A DNA stretch of 33,154 bases from assembly GCA_009602735.1 (NCBI GenBank), contig WELA01012539.1, positions 1 through 33,154 of the forward strand, given 5' to 3'. The notes below the pieces were generated by a model. That model worked only from the letters and a program-made list of their open reading frames with translations, did no database searches and was not told the DNA's origin. Within the stretch, counting starts at the first letter, position 1. Every line of letters begins with the position of its first letter. This DNA is from Mesotaenium endlicherianum (taxonomy: Eukaryota; Streptophyta; Zygnematophyceae; Zygnematales; Mesotaeniaceae). Positions 1-10,759 of the stretch are shown here, one piece after another. A program made the translations under genes and the position numbers.

Positions 1-12
1 CTCCGATACCAC
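1..12 (-). other. Primer-binding site of a family A retrotransposon
   Basis: Read on the minus strand this is GTGGTATCGGAG directly after the end of the LTR at 13-757. It is one mismatch from the plant initiator-Met tRNA primer-binding site (TGGTATCAGAGC). It shows that the LTR to its right is a 5' LTR and that the body of that element lies to the left, outside the window. The site is cut by the window edge. Confidence 0.75.
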
Positions 13-757
13 TGAAATGAATCGTCTTACCAAATAGGCGATTAACAATTAATAAAGATCTTTATATCAGCAAGTAAAATTTATGGTATTTCCGTTAACT
101 AGTTAAACGGCATAGGACAATACACTAGCAGGGAATAATACTCGTAAGTCAAATGAGAGTAAACTAGCATCCATAATGCAAATCAGTAAACTCATACGTA
201 AGCAAGGTTAGAAGACAGTGCGTATCAATGGCTTCTCGCCTTGGATTCAGATCACTCTCAGTAAGCTGTACAGGAGAGTTGGCCTCGTTTCCGAATGCCG
301 AACTCGAGAGCAACGCCTAGCGTATGTACATGGAATGAGTTTACTGTTCAACGGTCAGTGCGATGGCACCGCCTACCCGGGAGTTAACCACGTTGGTAGG
401 ACCTCGGTTAACCAAATCCACCGCCATCTCCCATCATCCCGAATAGCCATCCATCATGGGGATGTCATCTGGCCATTCATCTAGCAGGTGGTACTTAGAT
501 GCATATCAAGGCAGTTCGCTGCTACCGAGCACGGAAGTCAGCTGGCTGTCAAAGAATGTGTCAGCAAGCTGACTTAAGTTGACTTCAGCCTGCTGCTTTT
601 GGCCGAGTCATTAAACTGATAATTATGTAAAGTCCAGCAGACTGACTATTAATTAAAGTTGAGCAGACTGACTACTAACTAAAGTTCAGCAGGCTGAACT
701 AAATTAACTATTATATTTAAATGAATATTATATCTACTAATATACTGATTCATTACA
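13..757 (-). mobile_element. Family A LTR, copy A1 (5' LTR, minus orientation)
   Basis: This 745-bp LTR reads TGTAATGAATC...TTCATTTCA on the minus strand, so it has the usual TG...CA ends. Near-identical copies lie at 1039-1739, 12289-12977, 20359-21079 and 29983-30704. The primer-binding site at 1-12 makes it a 5' LTR. It carries an antisense open frame (218-484, 88 codons on the plus strand) and three 26-bp repeats at 629-700. The element that owns it has inserted into the internal region of another family A element, whose 3' end is at 758-1739. Confidence 0.85.
629..700. repeat. 26-bp tandem repeats inside LTR A1
   Basis: Three units begin at 629, 655 and 681, each of the form AAAGTYNAGCAGRCTGAMT followed by an A/T-rich spacer. 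Other family A LTRs have two units in the same place, so A1 has gained one. Counted along the LTR's own transcription direction the units lie near its start, where the U3 promoter and enhancer region should be. An enhancer role is inferred from that position only. Confidence 0.7.
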
Positions 758-1038
758 GTACCAAAAGTACCATAAATACCGGCGCTAAAATCGGAAGTAT
801 TAGATTGGCAGAAAGCTTATTTAAAAGCGCATGTGGACGTGTATGGCTTGCTTGCACCACATTAGTACTGATTTTAGTATGATCATCTAAAACAACTTCG
901 AGTGGTGTCAATTATGGTCCTACAAGCAGTAAATCTAGTGTCAAAGTCATTTCGCTGTTGTGTGCATGCTATTTTATATTCTGTAGTCAAATAGTTAATT
1001 AATTTTGTCGAGGCGACAATAATTTAAGTTGGACGGAT
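758..1038 (+). mobile_element. 3' internal end of a family A element, with hairpin and polypurine tract
   Basis: This stretch is non-coding and ends with a perfect hairpin (TTGTCG AGG CGACAA, 1005-1019) and AAGTTGGACGGAT immediately before the LTR at 1039. The same hairpin and the same purine-rich motif sit immediately before the 3' LTR at 20359-21079, read on its own strand. It is therefore the last part of the internal region plus the plus-strand priming site. The rest of this element was displaced to the left when the A1 element inserted at 757/758. Confidence 0.7.
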
Positions 1039-1739
1039 TGTAATGAATTAATATATTGGAGAGAATTTAATAGTTAAATAAGTTCCACTTGCTGAACTTT
1101 AGTTGATATAATGTCTGCTGGACTTTTAGTGATATTCAGTTTAATTACTCAACCTAGAGCAGCAGGCTGAAGAAAACTTAGGTCAGCTTGCTGACACATT
1201 CTTTGACAGTCAGCTGAATGTCGTACTCGGCAGCAGTTAACTGCCTAGTCATGTATCTAAGTGTGGTGTGCTAGATGAGTGGCCAGATGACACCCTTAAG
1301 GTGGATGGCAATTCGGGATGATGGGAGATGGCTGTGGATTTGGTTAGTCGAGGTCCTACCGACGTGGTTAACTCCCGGGTAGGCAGTGCCATTGCACTTG
1401 CCATTGAATAGTAGACTCATTTCATGTAGATATGCTAGATATGGCTCTCGAGCTTGACATTCAGAAACAAGGCCAACTATCTTGTACCGCTTACAGAGAG
1501 ATATCTCAATCCAAGGCAAGAAGCCATTGATACGAACTGTCTTCTTACCTTGCTTATGTATGAGTTTATCGATTGCATGATTGATACTCGTTTACTTGCA
1601 TTTGACTTATGAATATTGCTACGCTAGTCATGGTGTCTTGTACTGATTAAGTTAACCAAAAATTACCATAAAGATTACTTGCTGATACAAAGATCTTTTA
1701 GTAATTGTTAATTGCTTATTGGTAAGTGGATTCAATTCA
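1039..1739 (+). mobile_element. Family A LTR, copy A2 (3' LTR, plus orientation)
   Basis: The LTR begins TGTAATGAATT after the polypurine motif and ends TTCAATTCA at 1739, so it is a 3' LTR. It is more diverged from A1, A4 and A5 than those are from one another, which suggests an older insertion. The antisense open frame of the family is still open here (1519-1271 on the minus strand, 82 codons). A2 and A1 face in opposite directions with 281 bp between them, forming a long imperfect inverted repeat. Confidence 0.82.
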
Positions 1740-2503
1740 ATTTATTTTGTTTGAAATTCTAAATTTTTGCAGCTTTATTTCTTACAACTCTTTACTATAA
1801 ATCCTAAACCCCGGAGCCTATAGCGTTACCTTCACTGGCCCAAAGGTTTTTCGGCCCTCCCCTCAAGTACTTCAACCTTCGGATTCAATTTCACATCAAT
1901 ATCCCTTCAAATAATTTGTCTAAATAGCCAAGATTCTCTTTTCAGAATACATTGAGAACAACGACTTCACACCCTCGTTTATTTGTGTCAAGCCTTACTT
2001 ACACGAGTATACCGATAGGACCTAGCATGTGTTCTCATTGTACATGTCGTGAGGGGTTTGGTACAAAAAATGGGTATTTTTGTCCAAATTGGCAAAATCT
2101 GTATACTTCTGGTCCAGTTTGCCCAAAGCAATGATGAAGATGGTATAACGGCGCAAATCCCTTTTTCTTTCATGTGTGTGAAGATTTTTGAGTAACGCGC
2201 GTGTGCACTACAAGATTCACTTTGTCTGTTACACGTGACCGCTTCTTCACACGCTTATCGACTGAGAAAACGACATTTGATTGCAAGTCATTGACGGGTT
2301 TAGATGCTGCGTTAACGGTGTACGTGGACTTGTGTACGGTCCTACCAAGGCCACCTGTTGCATTCGCAGGCTTCAGTAACCGCACGTATAATATAAGGCG
2401 CACCTGAAGGAGCTGGAACTTGGTGGAACTGGCTAGAACTGGCTGAAACAAGGCAGCTCTACGCCTGTGCCATGGGGGGGAAACTCCCTTCGAGAATCCG
2501 GGT

Positions 2504-2690
2504 GAATAGCGCCCAAATTTCAAGGTTTCAAAATAGCGCCCTAAATTCAAAATGTAAGATTTAGTACAGTAAATTAGCGACCTTTAATCAATAATATATG
2601 TACTAATAGCGACCTGAAATCAAACTTGGGAAAATTAGTGACAGGATTCAAAATTTTAGAGACCTGAATTCAAAATTCCATTAAAGGAAG
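2504..2690 (+). repeat. Degenerate short tandem repeats (TAGCGACCT type)
   Basis: Five or six imperfect units of about 25-40 bp share a core such as AATAGCGCCC, AATAGCGCCCT, ATTAGCGACCT, AATAGCGACCT or ATTAGTGAC, followed by AAATTCAAAA-like sequence. Spacing and sequence vary, so this is an old or non-coding minisatellite-like array. No function is evident. Confidence 0.5.
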
Positions 2691-2930
2691 GGCCAGTTTC
2701 CCCCCAATGGCCCGTGCTCAATATAATGAAAAAACCGATCACAAATCTTCTATGCCGGGTTCCCAAGTAGTCCAAAGCAGATTTTTGACGATTTGATAAA
2801 ATGGCTACAAAAAATTAGCGAGATTCCAAAGCGCGAGAGTGGGTTGTAGTCGGTTGTAGTCCGGCATAAGGTGAGACTGGGTGAGACTCGAAAAATCGAG
2901 TTGTGTAGTCTGGGCGGCCCATCACCCAGT

Positions 2931-3010
2931 GATCTGCTGCGATCTGCTGCGATGGGCTGGCTCGATTGGGCTGGATTGGGCTGGACTGGGCTGGATTGGG
3001 CTGGATTGGC
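2931..3010 (+). repeat. Simple decamer repeats
   Basis: Two exact copies of GATCTGCTGC (2931-2950) are followed by about five copies of GGGCTGGATT with single-base variants (2954-3010). All three plus-strand frames stay open across it and give a Trp/Gly/Leu-rich chance translation. Confidence 0.75.
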
Positions 3011-3843
3011 TATTCACAGTTGGTCATATCTGGCGTACTGGGGTCCCTTTCTGGTCCTTACCAGGTTATCGAGCATGGCTACCTGCTTCAGGCACTTCAG
3101 GGTCGCTCGGCGGTGGGACTTTCGCATATCTGCACCAGGTTACTCTCTATGCGGCTCAATGCAGCTTTCATGCGTAGCCTTGTCCCGACTCCCGAGTCCG
3201 GAGTCCCGACTCCCCTGCTAGGCCAGGCAAGCCTGCCAGTATGTTGGCTCTGCGATCTTCGCGACTAATTCTTAGTCCTGCCCGTATCCCGGATGGTTTT
3301 GAACTGTCGACCGTGAATTCTATAAAGAATCTAGCAATCGACGGTTTCATTGTTGCCAACAATGATAAGTTCCACGGCTTCACGTGATTGTTTATTTCAC
3401 TACCAATGAAGAACCAGCTGGAGAGCTATGTATACGACGTTGAGCGAGCTCGAGCGATTTGACATATTATAACACATGCCATGCCCGATCACTGCAGCAA
3501 ACTGGGTACCCTCATGGCAAGTAGGACACGGTATCGTCGGAGACTACATGCCATGCTTAACGATGTTGCTTCCCCCCCCGCGTCCTGGAAGCTCATTCAC
3601 GTATACACTGCTTGCTCGTCAGTGTTGCTGGGGACTGGCACCATATTTTTACGTTATTAAAAAAATGCCTCATTCCTTGGTGGATTCCTACTGATAGAAG
3701 GCATGTTTATTCTATAATGCTGTTGTAATTCCAAGATGTGTTGAAATCGCTCTGAATGACGCAAGTCCTTTCTTGTCGGCAGTTTTCAGCTTCCAGTTAA
3801 CCTCTACAGAGACTTCCTTGAACTGTCTGCTTCATTGAAAAAC

Positions 3844-6706
3844 ATGGCGACCACGTTTGCTCGCGCAGGCACAAGTGCTAGTTACATATTGCAGCATGGT
3901 TCTGTCTCATGTAGGGGGAATAAGGACAGCACCTTCGGATCTATGAGATTCTCCTTCTTACCCATTAATGTATCAAGAGCCCGCAGAAGCCTTTGCAATC
4001 CTTCGGTGCCTTTTGTGCGAAAGCGACATGGAGGTGCATTGGGAACAAAGATGGAGTCGCAATCCGGTAGGAGGGGTGAGGGGTGGACAGTCACAGGTGC
4101 CCGCGGTGCTGGCCAGTCGGCACCACTCGAAGTCCCTGAGATGTTGCGGTTACTTCAGGAGCAGATGCGGGATGCGACAAAGATAGAGGTCAGCAATTGC
4201 TTCAAATGCCTGTGCAGACTTGCATGAGGAAAGCGTTAGTTATTGTCGTGGAGGCATGCGATTCCGACCTTATGCTCTGACTTACAGATAGAGCTACTGC
4301 TTTCAAAGCATGAGAGGAATGCATATACGTCTTGAACATATAGGTGCCCAGATGTTTGTGCTGGTTCTATGCAATTGCTGTTACGATTATGGGGGGGCGC
4401 TAGTTATGGGGTAGTTATGAGGTCTTCCCTGAGTCGGTTGTTTTCCATTCTCGTAGGACCTTCATTTGGAACAGTGGTATTTTGTGTGAATGTTGTTGTC
4501 ATGGTTGGTTACTTTAACACCTACCATGGAGTTTTACCCATCAGGTCTACTTGCACTTGTAAACATCGTCTATTGGTCCATCGGGCTTAGGACTTCCTGA
4601 TGTACTCAAGTAACACTTGCATACACCAGTTCTTGTTCCCTGGTGCTATTGGAATGTTGATTGTAGTAATCTGCGTGAGTTTGAAGAGACAAGATGGGCC
4701 GTGGTTTGTTAGCAGTTCTTAGATGTACTGCCCACAAGCAGTGGGCTAGAAGGTGATTGTAACTTTTCCTAGGGTGAGGTTGGTTGAGGGAGCATTCATC
4801 CTTGTTGGGGACGATGTTTGCTGTGCAGAATTATGCAGAGGCAGCCAAGATGAGGGATTTGATACGCTCCTTGCAAGAAAAAGATCCCGTGACTCAGCTT
4901 AGGCAGCTGTTAAGTACCGCCATAGCAGAAGAGGATTTTGAGGTTAGTGCACTTTTGCCCTTTGAGCAATTTGACCTACTCTGTGGAGCCTCGCCTTGAT
5001 TGGCACTCTGTAGCATGCTCACTTTGCAAGCGTAAAGGATGAGGAGTGTTCACGTTTAGTGGGACAGGATTTGGAGGAGTTGAACAGAGGACATTGCCAT
5101 CTTTCACCTTTTTGGATGTGGAATAGTGTCGGAAGTGTTTGGAATAAGTAGTTGCTTCAGTCCAGCTTTTATTGGCGCTCTGTGATGTTCTTACTTGTGC
5201 CATCCATCTGGGCATCACTTTGTGTTCATTGTGCTGGTTTGGCAGAAGAGGCTATCTGAGACTTGATGTATTTCTCGTGTAGAAACCTTCTGTTCTTGTT
5301 GTATTGCCCATAACAAGTGATTCACCTGCTCTGTTGCTCAGGAGGCAGCCAGGTATCGTGACGAGTTAAAGAAGTTGGCCCCTCCCCCAGAGCCCAAGAA
5401 GTCTTTGGGCGCCGCCAAATGTTTTAGTGACACTACCACAAAGGTTAGAGCCGTCCTTGTGCCAGCTCCGTGAGTCTTGGATGTCTGGAGTATGAAGAAG
5501 AATGTGCTGTTCTGTGGGATTCTCAAGGCCTCGAATTCTGGTGTTTTGGGCACTTCAGTTGCAGTGGATACTGGCAATACGGCCTCATATTGTTCTCCTG
5601 TTCCCTTCTGTTGTACATATGGCAGCATGATGGGGCCATCTCTGTGCAGTCTGGAGAAGATAGGCTGCTGGAAGTGAGAGCTGGCATGTCTGGCTCTTGG
5701 TTTTGGTTGTGACGATGTGTGTTTCGCAAAATGGAAGCTAATGGCTACCATCTTAGCTTCTCATAAGAAGCCCATCTCTTGGTGTGCTTGCAGGGTATAC
5801 GGGTGAGAGTGAGGAGTATTTATGTGCGTGACAGGAGCGACCCCACAAGGCAGCAGTACTTTTTCGCTTACCGCATCGTTATCAGCAATGAAAGCGACGA
5901 GAGTGTGCAGCTTCTCAACCGTCATTGGCTCATTACAGACGCCACTGGCCGCGTAGAGGAAGTCAGGTCGGCAGTACTTACATTCCCCTGTAAAGAAGCA
6001 GTCATCGATGGTGTGATGTTTGTGAATGAATGCTACACCATGCTGCTTCAGGCTAGCAATAGCAAGTGCTTTGAAATGGTTCTATTACAGTCTGATTCAT
6101 AGATTTGAACCATGTTGGGTACACGCCAGCCAATGGTGGGGTGGAAGCAGATTCTTTTTCTTTGACTCAGTCTGCTACAGGATGAGGCTCTTGACTGTGT
6201 TGTCATGTTGTGTGCTTGAAGTGGTTCAGGGGGCCTGGTGTCATTGGCGAGCAGCCAATTCTGCGGCCAGGCACTAGCTTTGAGTACACGTCTGCATGTC
6301 CTCTTCGCACTCCCTCCGGTCTTATGGTATTACCTTACTCCTCTTGGGTCCTGTCGCAGTAGGTAGTTTTTACTGGGAAGTTACTGTTGATGGCTCATTG
6401 CTTGTCTGATTCATATATCCCATTTGAACGACCCTACATCAATGTGATCATAATACATCTGCCAGCAGGTGGGCTAGCCACTAATACTGTGAAGCGTTGT
6501 CTTCTTACTGGAAATAGACATTGTTACACCTGAAGGTGTTGTATGTACGGACTTTTAACTCCTTGAAACTGTTGGTCCTTGTGTTCCTGGTGCGGCAGGA
6601 GGGTGACTATGAGATGGTGCATGTACAGGATGCAGCCTCGGTCCCTTTTCTGGTAAAAGTTGGCGGTTTCTCCCTCAACGTGGACGACACGGAGTTGAAT
6701 GATTAG
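3844..6706 (+). CDS. UVR-UVR-ApaG domain protein, six exons, predicted plastid-targeted
   Basis: Six exons are supported: 3844-4188, 4829-4942, 5342-5443, 5794-5966, 6230-6326 and 6599-6706. Every intron begins GT and ends AG, and the exons join into 312 codons plus TAG. The ATG at 3844 has a favourable context (AACATGG). Residues 1 to about 75 are Ser/Arg-rich and poor in acidic residues, like a chloroplast transit peptide. The first UVR motif (about 100-131, ending [16 protein letters not shown]) and the second (about 136-166, ending [13 protein letters not shown]) each span an exon junction. An ApaG (DUF525) domain fills 188 to about 308, with [28 protein letters not shown] and TPSGLM. UVR motifs mediate protein contacts in UvrB, UvrC and Clp-associated factors. 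ApaG is a fibronectin-III-like fold that also occurs in F-box protein SKIP16. The substrate is unknown. The domain calls are strong; localisation is inferred. Confidence 0.88.
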
Positions 6707-9096
6707 GTTGGCTCTTGGCAAGCAGGTGTTGATATCTGTCTATGTGGAATTGCAGCTGTTCCCTTGAAGGCAGCAAGCTGGGGCTTGCCTAACAGGCCCA
6801 GGAAGTCCTTGGCTTCTGTAAAATTAAATTGGAAAGCGTTGGCCTCCCTCCTGGAGTCTAGAGTTGGCATACTCCTAACCAAAATAACCGTAAGAGGATT
6901 GTGGAACATCGAAGCACTCCTTTGTAAATTGAATTGTAGGATTGTTGGAATGTAGCAGATTACTCAACTAGTAGGGTGTAACAAGTGTAGGGGACACTGC
7001 AATGAGGAGTCTAGAGCATTGGAGAAAGTCGCTTAGCAAAGTATGCACCTTCAGGGTGACGGTACCTTTGCCTTGCGAGATGCAATTTATAGTGCTTGTT
7101 CTCAGCACTCTGGCCACACCTGCCTGATATCACGTGTAGTGAAACAGCCTCTGTAAGTAGACAGTTGAGTTTTGATACATTTCTGTATCAAAGTAAGGAT
7201 GGTTAAGCCACTCCCTTCATTGAGTCGGTGTGACTTCATAACTCCTCTCTACAGGATTACAGGCTTGGCTTTTCCATTGCCACTGCTCTTTGTCCAGTGC
7301 CAGATGTACTATTAATTACTTATGGACTTGCTGCTTTGGCCACTTCTGTGGTCTGTCCTGAGTGGCATAGATTGAAGGTTTGAGACATGAAATGTCGCAA
7401 ACTGAGGTTTGACAAGTGTTCAACATACGTGCCCTGTTTAATTGACAAACTTAACCCTTGTAAAGGCTTCTTTTGGCATGCTACTACTCCTACTATTCTT
7501 TCTATAATCACCTTTCTTTCTTTCGAAATCAGGCAACTTGAACACAAATTGTCAAACTAGTGTAATTCTAAAGCTGTTTTCATCTCTTGCGTAAATGGGT
7601 GAACCGGGAAAAAGTACTGGCAATACCTGTCATAAACTGCTAATTTGAAAATTTGTGTTTAAATTGCCTCATCTCGAAAGAATGTTGATTAAGAAAGAAT
7701 AGTAGTAGTAATATGCTAAGATGCGCGTCATCTATTCTTGTCTAATCCTCTCCAAGTCTAGCTGGATTTTGCTACATTTGTATTTACCTGACTATGTTAA
7801 GACAACTCTATTCAATCTCTAAGAAACCCTTGGTTAGCAACTACACTGATCCTTGTGCGATCGTACGAGGATGTGACGTTTCACAAAAGCCAATCTGGTG
7901 CTATTATTGTGGTGGAGTTGGCTGCCGAACATTCTTCCAGGTTACTGCCAATAGACATTAAAGTACCAAACAAATAACACAATGTGCATGGCCATTTCTG
8001 ATGCTGGCACAAGTGAGGCTTAGGCCTGACCTTGTGCACCTCCCAATGTGGGGGTTAGAGGGGTGGCTGGGTGGGTAGGTATGTGTAGCAGTTCCTGCTG
8101 CAATGTAGGCTGCTTTGCAAAAGAGCGTCTTTACGGGGTTTAGGTGTGTCGATCATACACGGCAACATGTGAAATCGACACTTTAACCACTCGTCAAACT
8201 TTGGTTTGCGACATTACAATCGATTGCACAGTGTGATGCAAAGGTGAAAAAGTGGTGTTGGCATATTGAATTTGCTGTACTATTTGCCTTTTTTGGTCAA
8301 GCATGAAGTTTTGTTCTCCTATGCAAAGTATCTGCTCACTGTCCTACGCATTCTGGCCGACGACCTTGCAAAATATTGATGCCTACTTTCAGCAAAACCG
8401 TTAGAAGTGTTTATTGGTACTCCACTATCCTTTCTGCACAATGGAAAGCATAGTTGATCAATCAATTTATTTGCACTGGAGGCACTTAGTATTGTATACA
8501 TGTATATTCACATCAAAACCATTTTACATTAGAAGAAGTGCCCCATTTTTCTCATCCTCCTAATACAGGCTAACAATGTTCTCTTTCTGCACATGTTCAT
8601 TCTCTTCTACGATTGTATGCAGATTATATTTACGGTGCTTTTTTCTGTCAAAATTGTACAAAACTTCAATGTTTTGTAAAGCTAAACCAGTTGCAAAGAA
8701 AGTCAACACAAAAGTATAGTGTTAATGAAAACGAAAAGAGAGGTTGAAACATGTATGATGACAAAAGTGAGGAGGTAATGACAGAAAATGAGGAGGTAAA
8801 TGGTAAATGACGAGTCACTTACTCCTGACATAGCAAAGAGAGTATCATCATAAGATGCGGATATCGAAGATTTATGAATAAAAAGATTAACCTCCATAAC
8901 TTCAACCATCTTCTTCTTCAAAGAAACAGCACTACTTTTTTCGAGTAGTACATAACAATATTTTGGTTCTAGGCCAAACTTATTCACTATCTTTTAAAGC
9001 TTCTATGGTACATAACATACATACATACCAGCAGCTGGTCCAATTCTGTCTGTTGCTGGTAAAAGACCAATCTATACTATACACAATATGTCAAAT
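6707..9096. other. Intergenic DNA between two host genes
   Basis: This 2.4-kb stretch separates the ends of two convergent genes, so it holds both 3' untranslated regions. No open frame resembles a known protein. Apart from the inverted repeat at 7385-8217, I see only A/T-rich single-copy-looking sequence. Confidence 0.6.
7385..8217. repeat. Imperfect inverted repeat, possible foldback or MITE-like element
   Basis: The left arm (7385 to about 7556) begins AATGTCGCAAAC, then AGGTTTGACAAGTG, and later CTACTATTCTTTCT and CTTTCGAAATCAGGCAA. The same order appears on the opposite strand in two right-hand blocks. The inner block is about 7630-7722 (reverse complement CTACTATTCTTTCT, then TTTCGAGATGAGGCAA). 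The outer block is about 8100-8217 (reverse complement AATGTCGCAAAC, then AAGTTTGACGAGTG). About 380 bp separate the two right blocks and may be a later insertion. I found no clear target-site duplication, so a decayed DNA transposon is only a suggestion. Confidence 0.5.
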
Positions 9097-10646
9097 CTAA
9101 AAGTGGAAATATGCCTTCTGTGTCACAGCCTCCCAAATAAGAAGCCCCGCAAATCCGAGCATGGCCACACGCCCATTCCACCTCTCAGCTTTAGCATCAA
9201 AGATTCCATTCTTCCTAGCGTCAGTAGATTCTCCCTTGAACATAGGCACCAACGAAGCATAGAACACCAACTGCAGAGCGACAATGAAATAAAAACCTCC
9301 CAAATTTCCTGCTCCAGCAACTTGTTCGCGGATAGACTGACCAGACACCAGCTCGGCTACAATAGCCCAAGCGAAACCTAGCATAGCCTGCACATGGAAC
9401 AATTGCATACAAGATTGATTAGACATCATAACAGTACAACAGGGGACTATCTCAACATTTCAGCAATAAATCAAATCATTACAGTAGAAACTGCAAGAGG
9501 GCAGCAGTTTCACATCAACTGAATGATGGATATGTAGCAAACACTGGTCAATACTCAGAAGAAACAATGCACACGTAATTTATGAAAAGAAAACTGGTAG
9601 AGAATACTGGTAAATACTCCCAGAAGAAACAAAGCTCCTCCGGCACTTATTATTAAAGTTACCAGAACAGAGTATGCACCACATCCCTGTCCAAACAACA
9701 GGTATGTTTGAAACAGAGAAAAATAGTTCTCACCAATCGCCCATTGATTGTCTCTGGGCCAGCACCATCAAAGGCCATGAGACTGCCAAATGATCTATCA
9801 CCAGTCTCAGGACGCCTCTCAATCTCTGGGCGACCCACAGGTGCGTCACTCGACCATGCCTGCGCAGGGTTCTTCGACTGGTCCGCGAGAATATCTTTCT
9901 CCGTAATGTTGATCTTGGTTGCTTCATCAATTTTCTCCTTCAGCTGAAAATGAAAGCAGAATAACATGTCACCAAATATTTCCCGATGTAGTTCCAAGAA
10001 TGATGTGGCATTCCTTGTTTTTACTCATTCTCTTCCATCTCTACTTGCAGTATGCACAACACATTTGCATTTCATGTTCTGATGCCACATTAACCTCACC
10101 ACATAATTCCACAAATCTACAGAGAACCAGAAAAAGAGAACCTTATTTGAATAGCTTCATCATGATGCATATGTATTAAGGAATTAAGGGTGGGTGGGAG
10201 GGACTTGAAATGAGAGAAGGAAGTGGCTTACATTTGACAAAGGGTTCTGGCTTGCCATACATCTGACAGACATCTTCCTCGCAGGGAGCCCCATTGACAC
10301 TGGCCTGCAATAATAAAGAAGCAGAGTTAAAACGAGTACCATAGTCACCCGACGTATCTTCCTTATCCAGGAGCATGCTAACGATTTCACATCTATGAGC
10401 TAAAAGAAGTATTGTGAACCACATCCCGGCTTGGGCAAAACTAACAGCATATGGCGTGTAATAAAGCCAACTTGAGCTGGTAACGAGCTATGTTCAATCA
10501 GAAACTTTCCAATGTGACAGCTGTGAAGATGGAACAACAAGGACACTAGAAGGGACCCACCTAGAAAGGCGTGAACTGCTAAGGTCCTGCGAAGCCACAG
10601 GGGCAAAGATAGCAGCACTGGACATGAGGGCCGCTGTAGCTGCCAT
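9097..10646 (-). CDS. ELIP: Early light-induced protein (ELIP), four exons
   Basis: The minus-strand exons are 10646-10561, 10304-10232, 9943-9734 and 9387-9097. All three introns are GT-AG and the joined frame is 219 codons plus stop. The start ATG has A at -3 and G at +4. Residues 1 to about 50 form a transit peptide rich in Ala, Ser and Arg. The mature part has the three-helix ELIP plan. Helix I (about 117-139) carries ETINGRLAMLGF, helix II (about 153-173) is a plain membrane segment ending in SLVPMFKG, and helix III (about 191-213) carries ERWNGRVAMLGF. The Glu, Asn and Arg residues of the two generic LHC motifs, which pair the helices and bind chlorophyll, are present. ELIPs sit in the thylakoid membrane and protect against excess light. 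The length is typical for the family, and nothing looks broken. Confidence 0.93.
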
Positions 10647-10750
10647 TTTGTCGGACTGTAGGGGTGTTTTGAGAGATGAATATGCTTTATGATCGGATGA
10701 CAATGTATGTGAATCAAAGAGGTGTTTGAAATCTGAAGTTTGTACCCACA

Positions 10751-10757
10751 CTATATA
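10751..10757 (-). promoter_or_regulatory. Candidate TATA box of the ELIP gene
   Basis: The minus strand reads GAGTATATAGTG about 105 bases upstream of the ELIP start codon, a usual distance for a plant core promoter with a leader of about 70-80 nt. No convincing G-box (CACGTG) was seen in the next 250 bases, although ELIP genes are normally light- and stress-induced. Confidence 0.4.
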
Positions 10758-10759
10758 CT

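Larger units (their letters stand above)
1740..3843. other. Intergenic DNA, no gene recognised
   Basis: No open frame here resembles a known family. Short frames at 1952-2134, 2170-2550 and 2871-3268 lack domain-like composition, and the last one translates a simple repeat. The last few hundred bases (about 3450-3843) should hold the promoter and 5' leader of the UVR-ApaG gene, but I see no convincing TATA box. Confidence 0.55.

Noticed and set aside
1801..1815. Telomere-like CCTAAACCCC
   Set aside because: A single short match; no tandem array.
2170..2550. Minus-strand frame of 126 codons
   Set aside because: No recognisable family, overlaps another frame on the plus strand, and runs into degenerate repeats.
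2871..3268. Three overlapping plus-strand frames of 98-116 codons rich in Trp, Gly and Leu
   Set aside because: All three frames are open because they translate a decamer repeat; no domain and no codon bias for one frame.
5338..5751. Minus-strand frame of 137 codons opposite exon 3 of the UVR-ApaG gene
   Set aside because: Shadow of a real exon and its introns; no domain of its own.
8703..8987. Minus-strand 94-codon frame with a hydrophobic C terminus
   Set aside because: A/T-rich chance frame; no start context or homology that I recognise.
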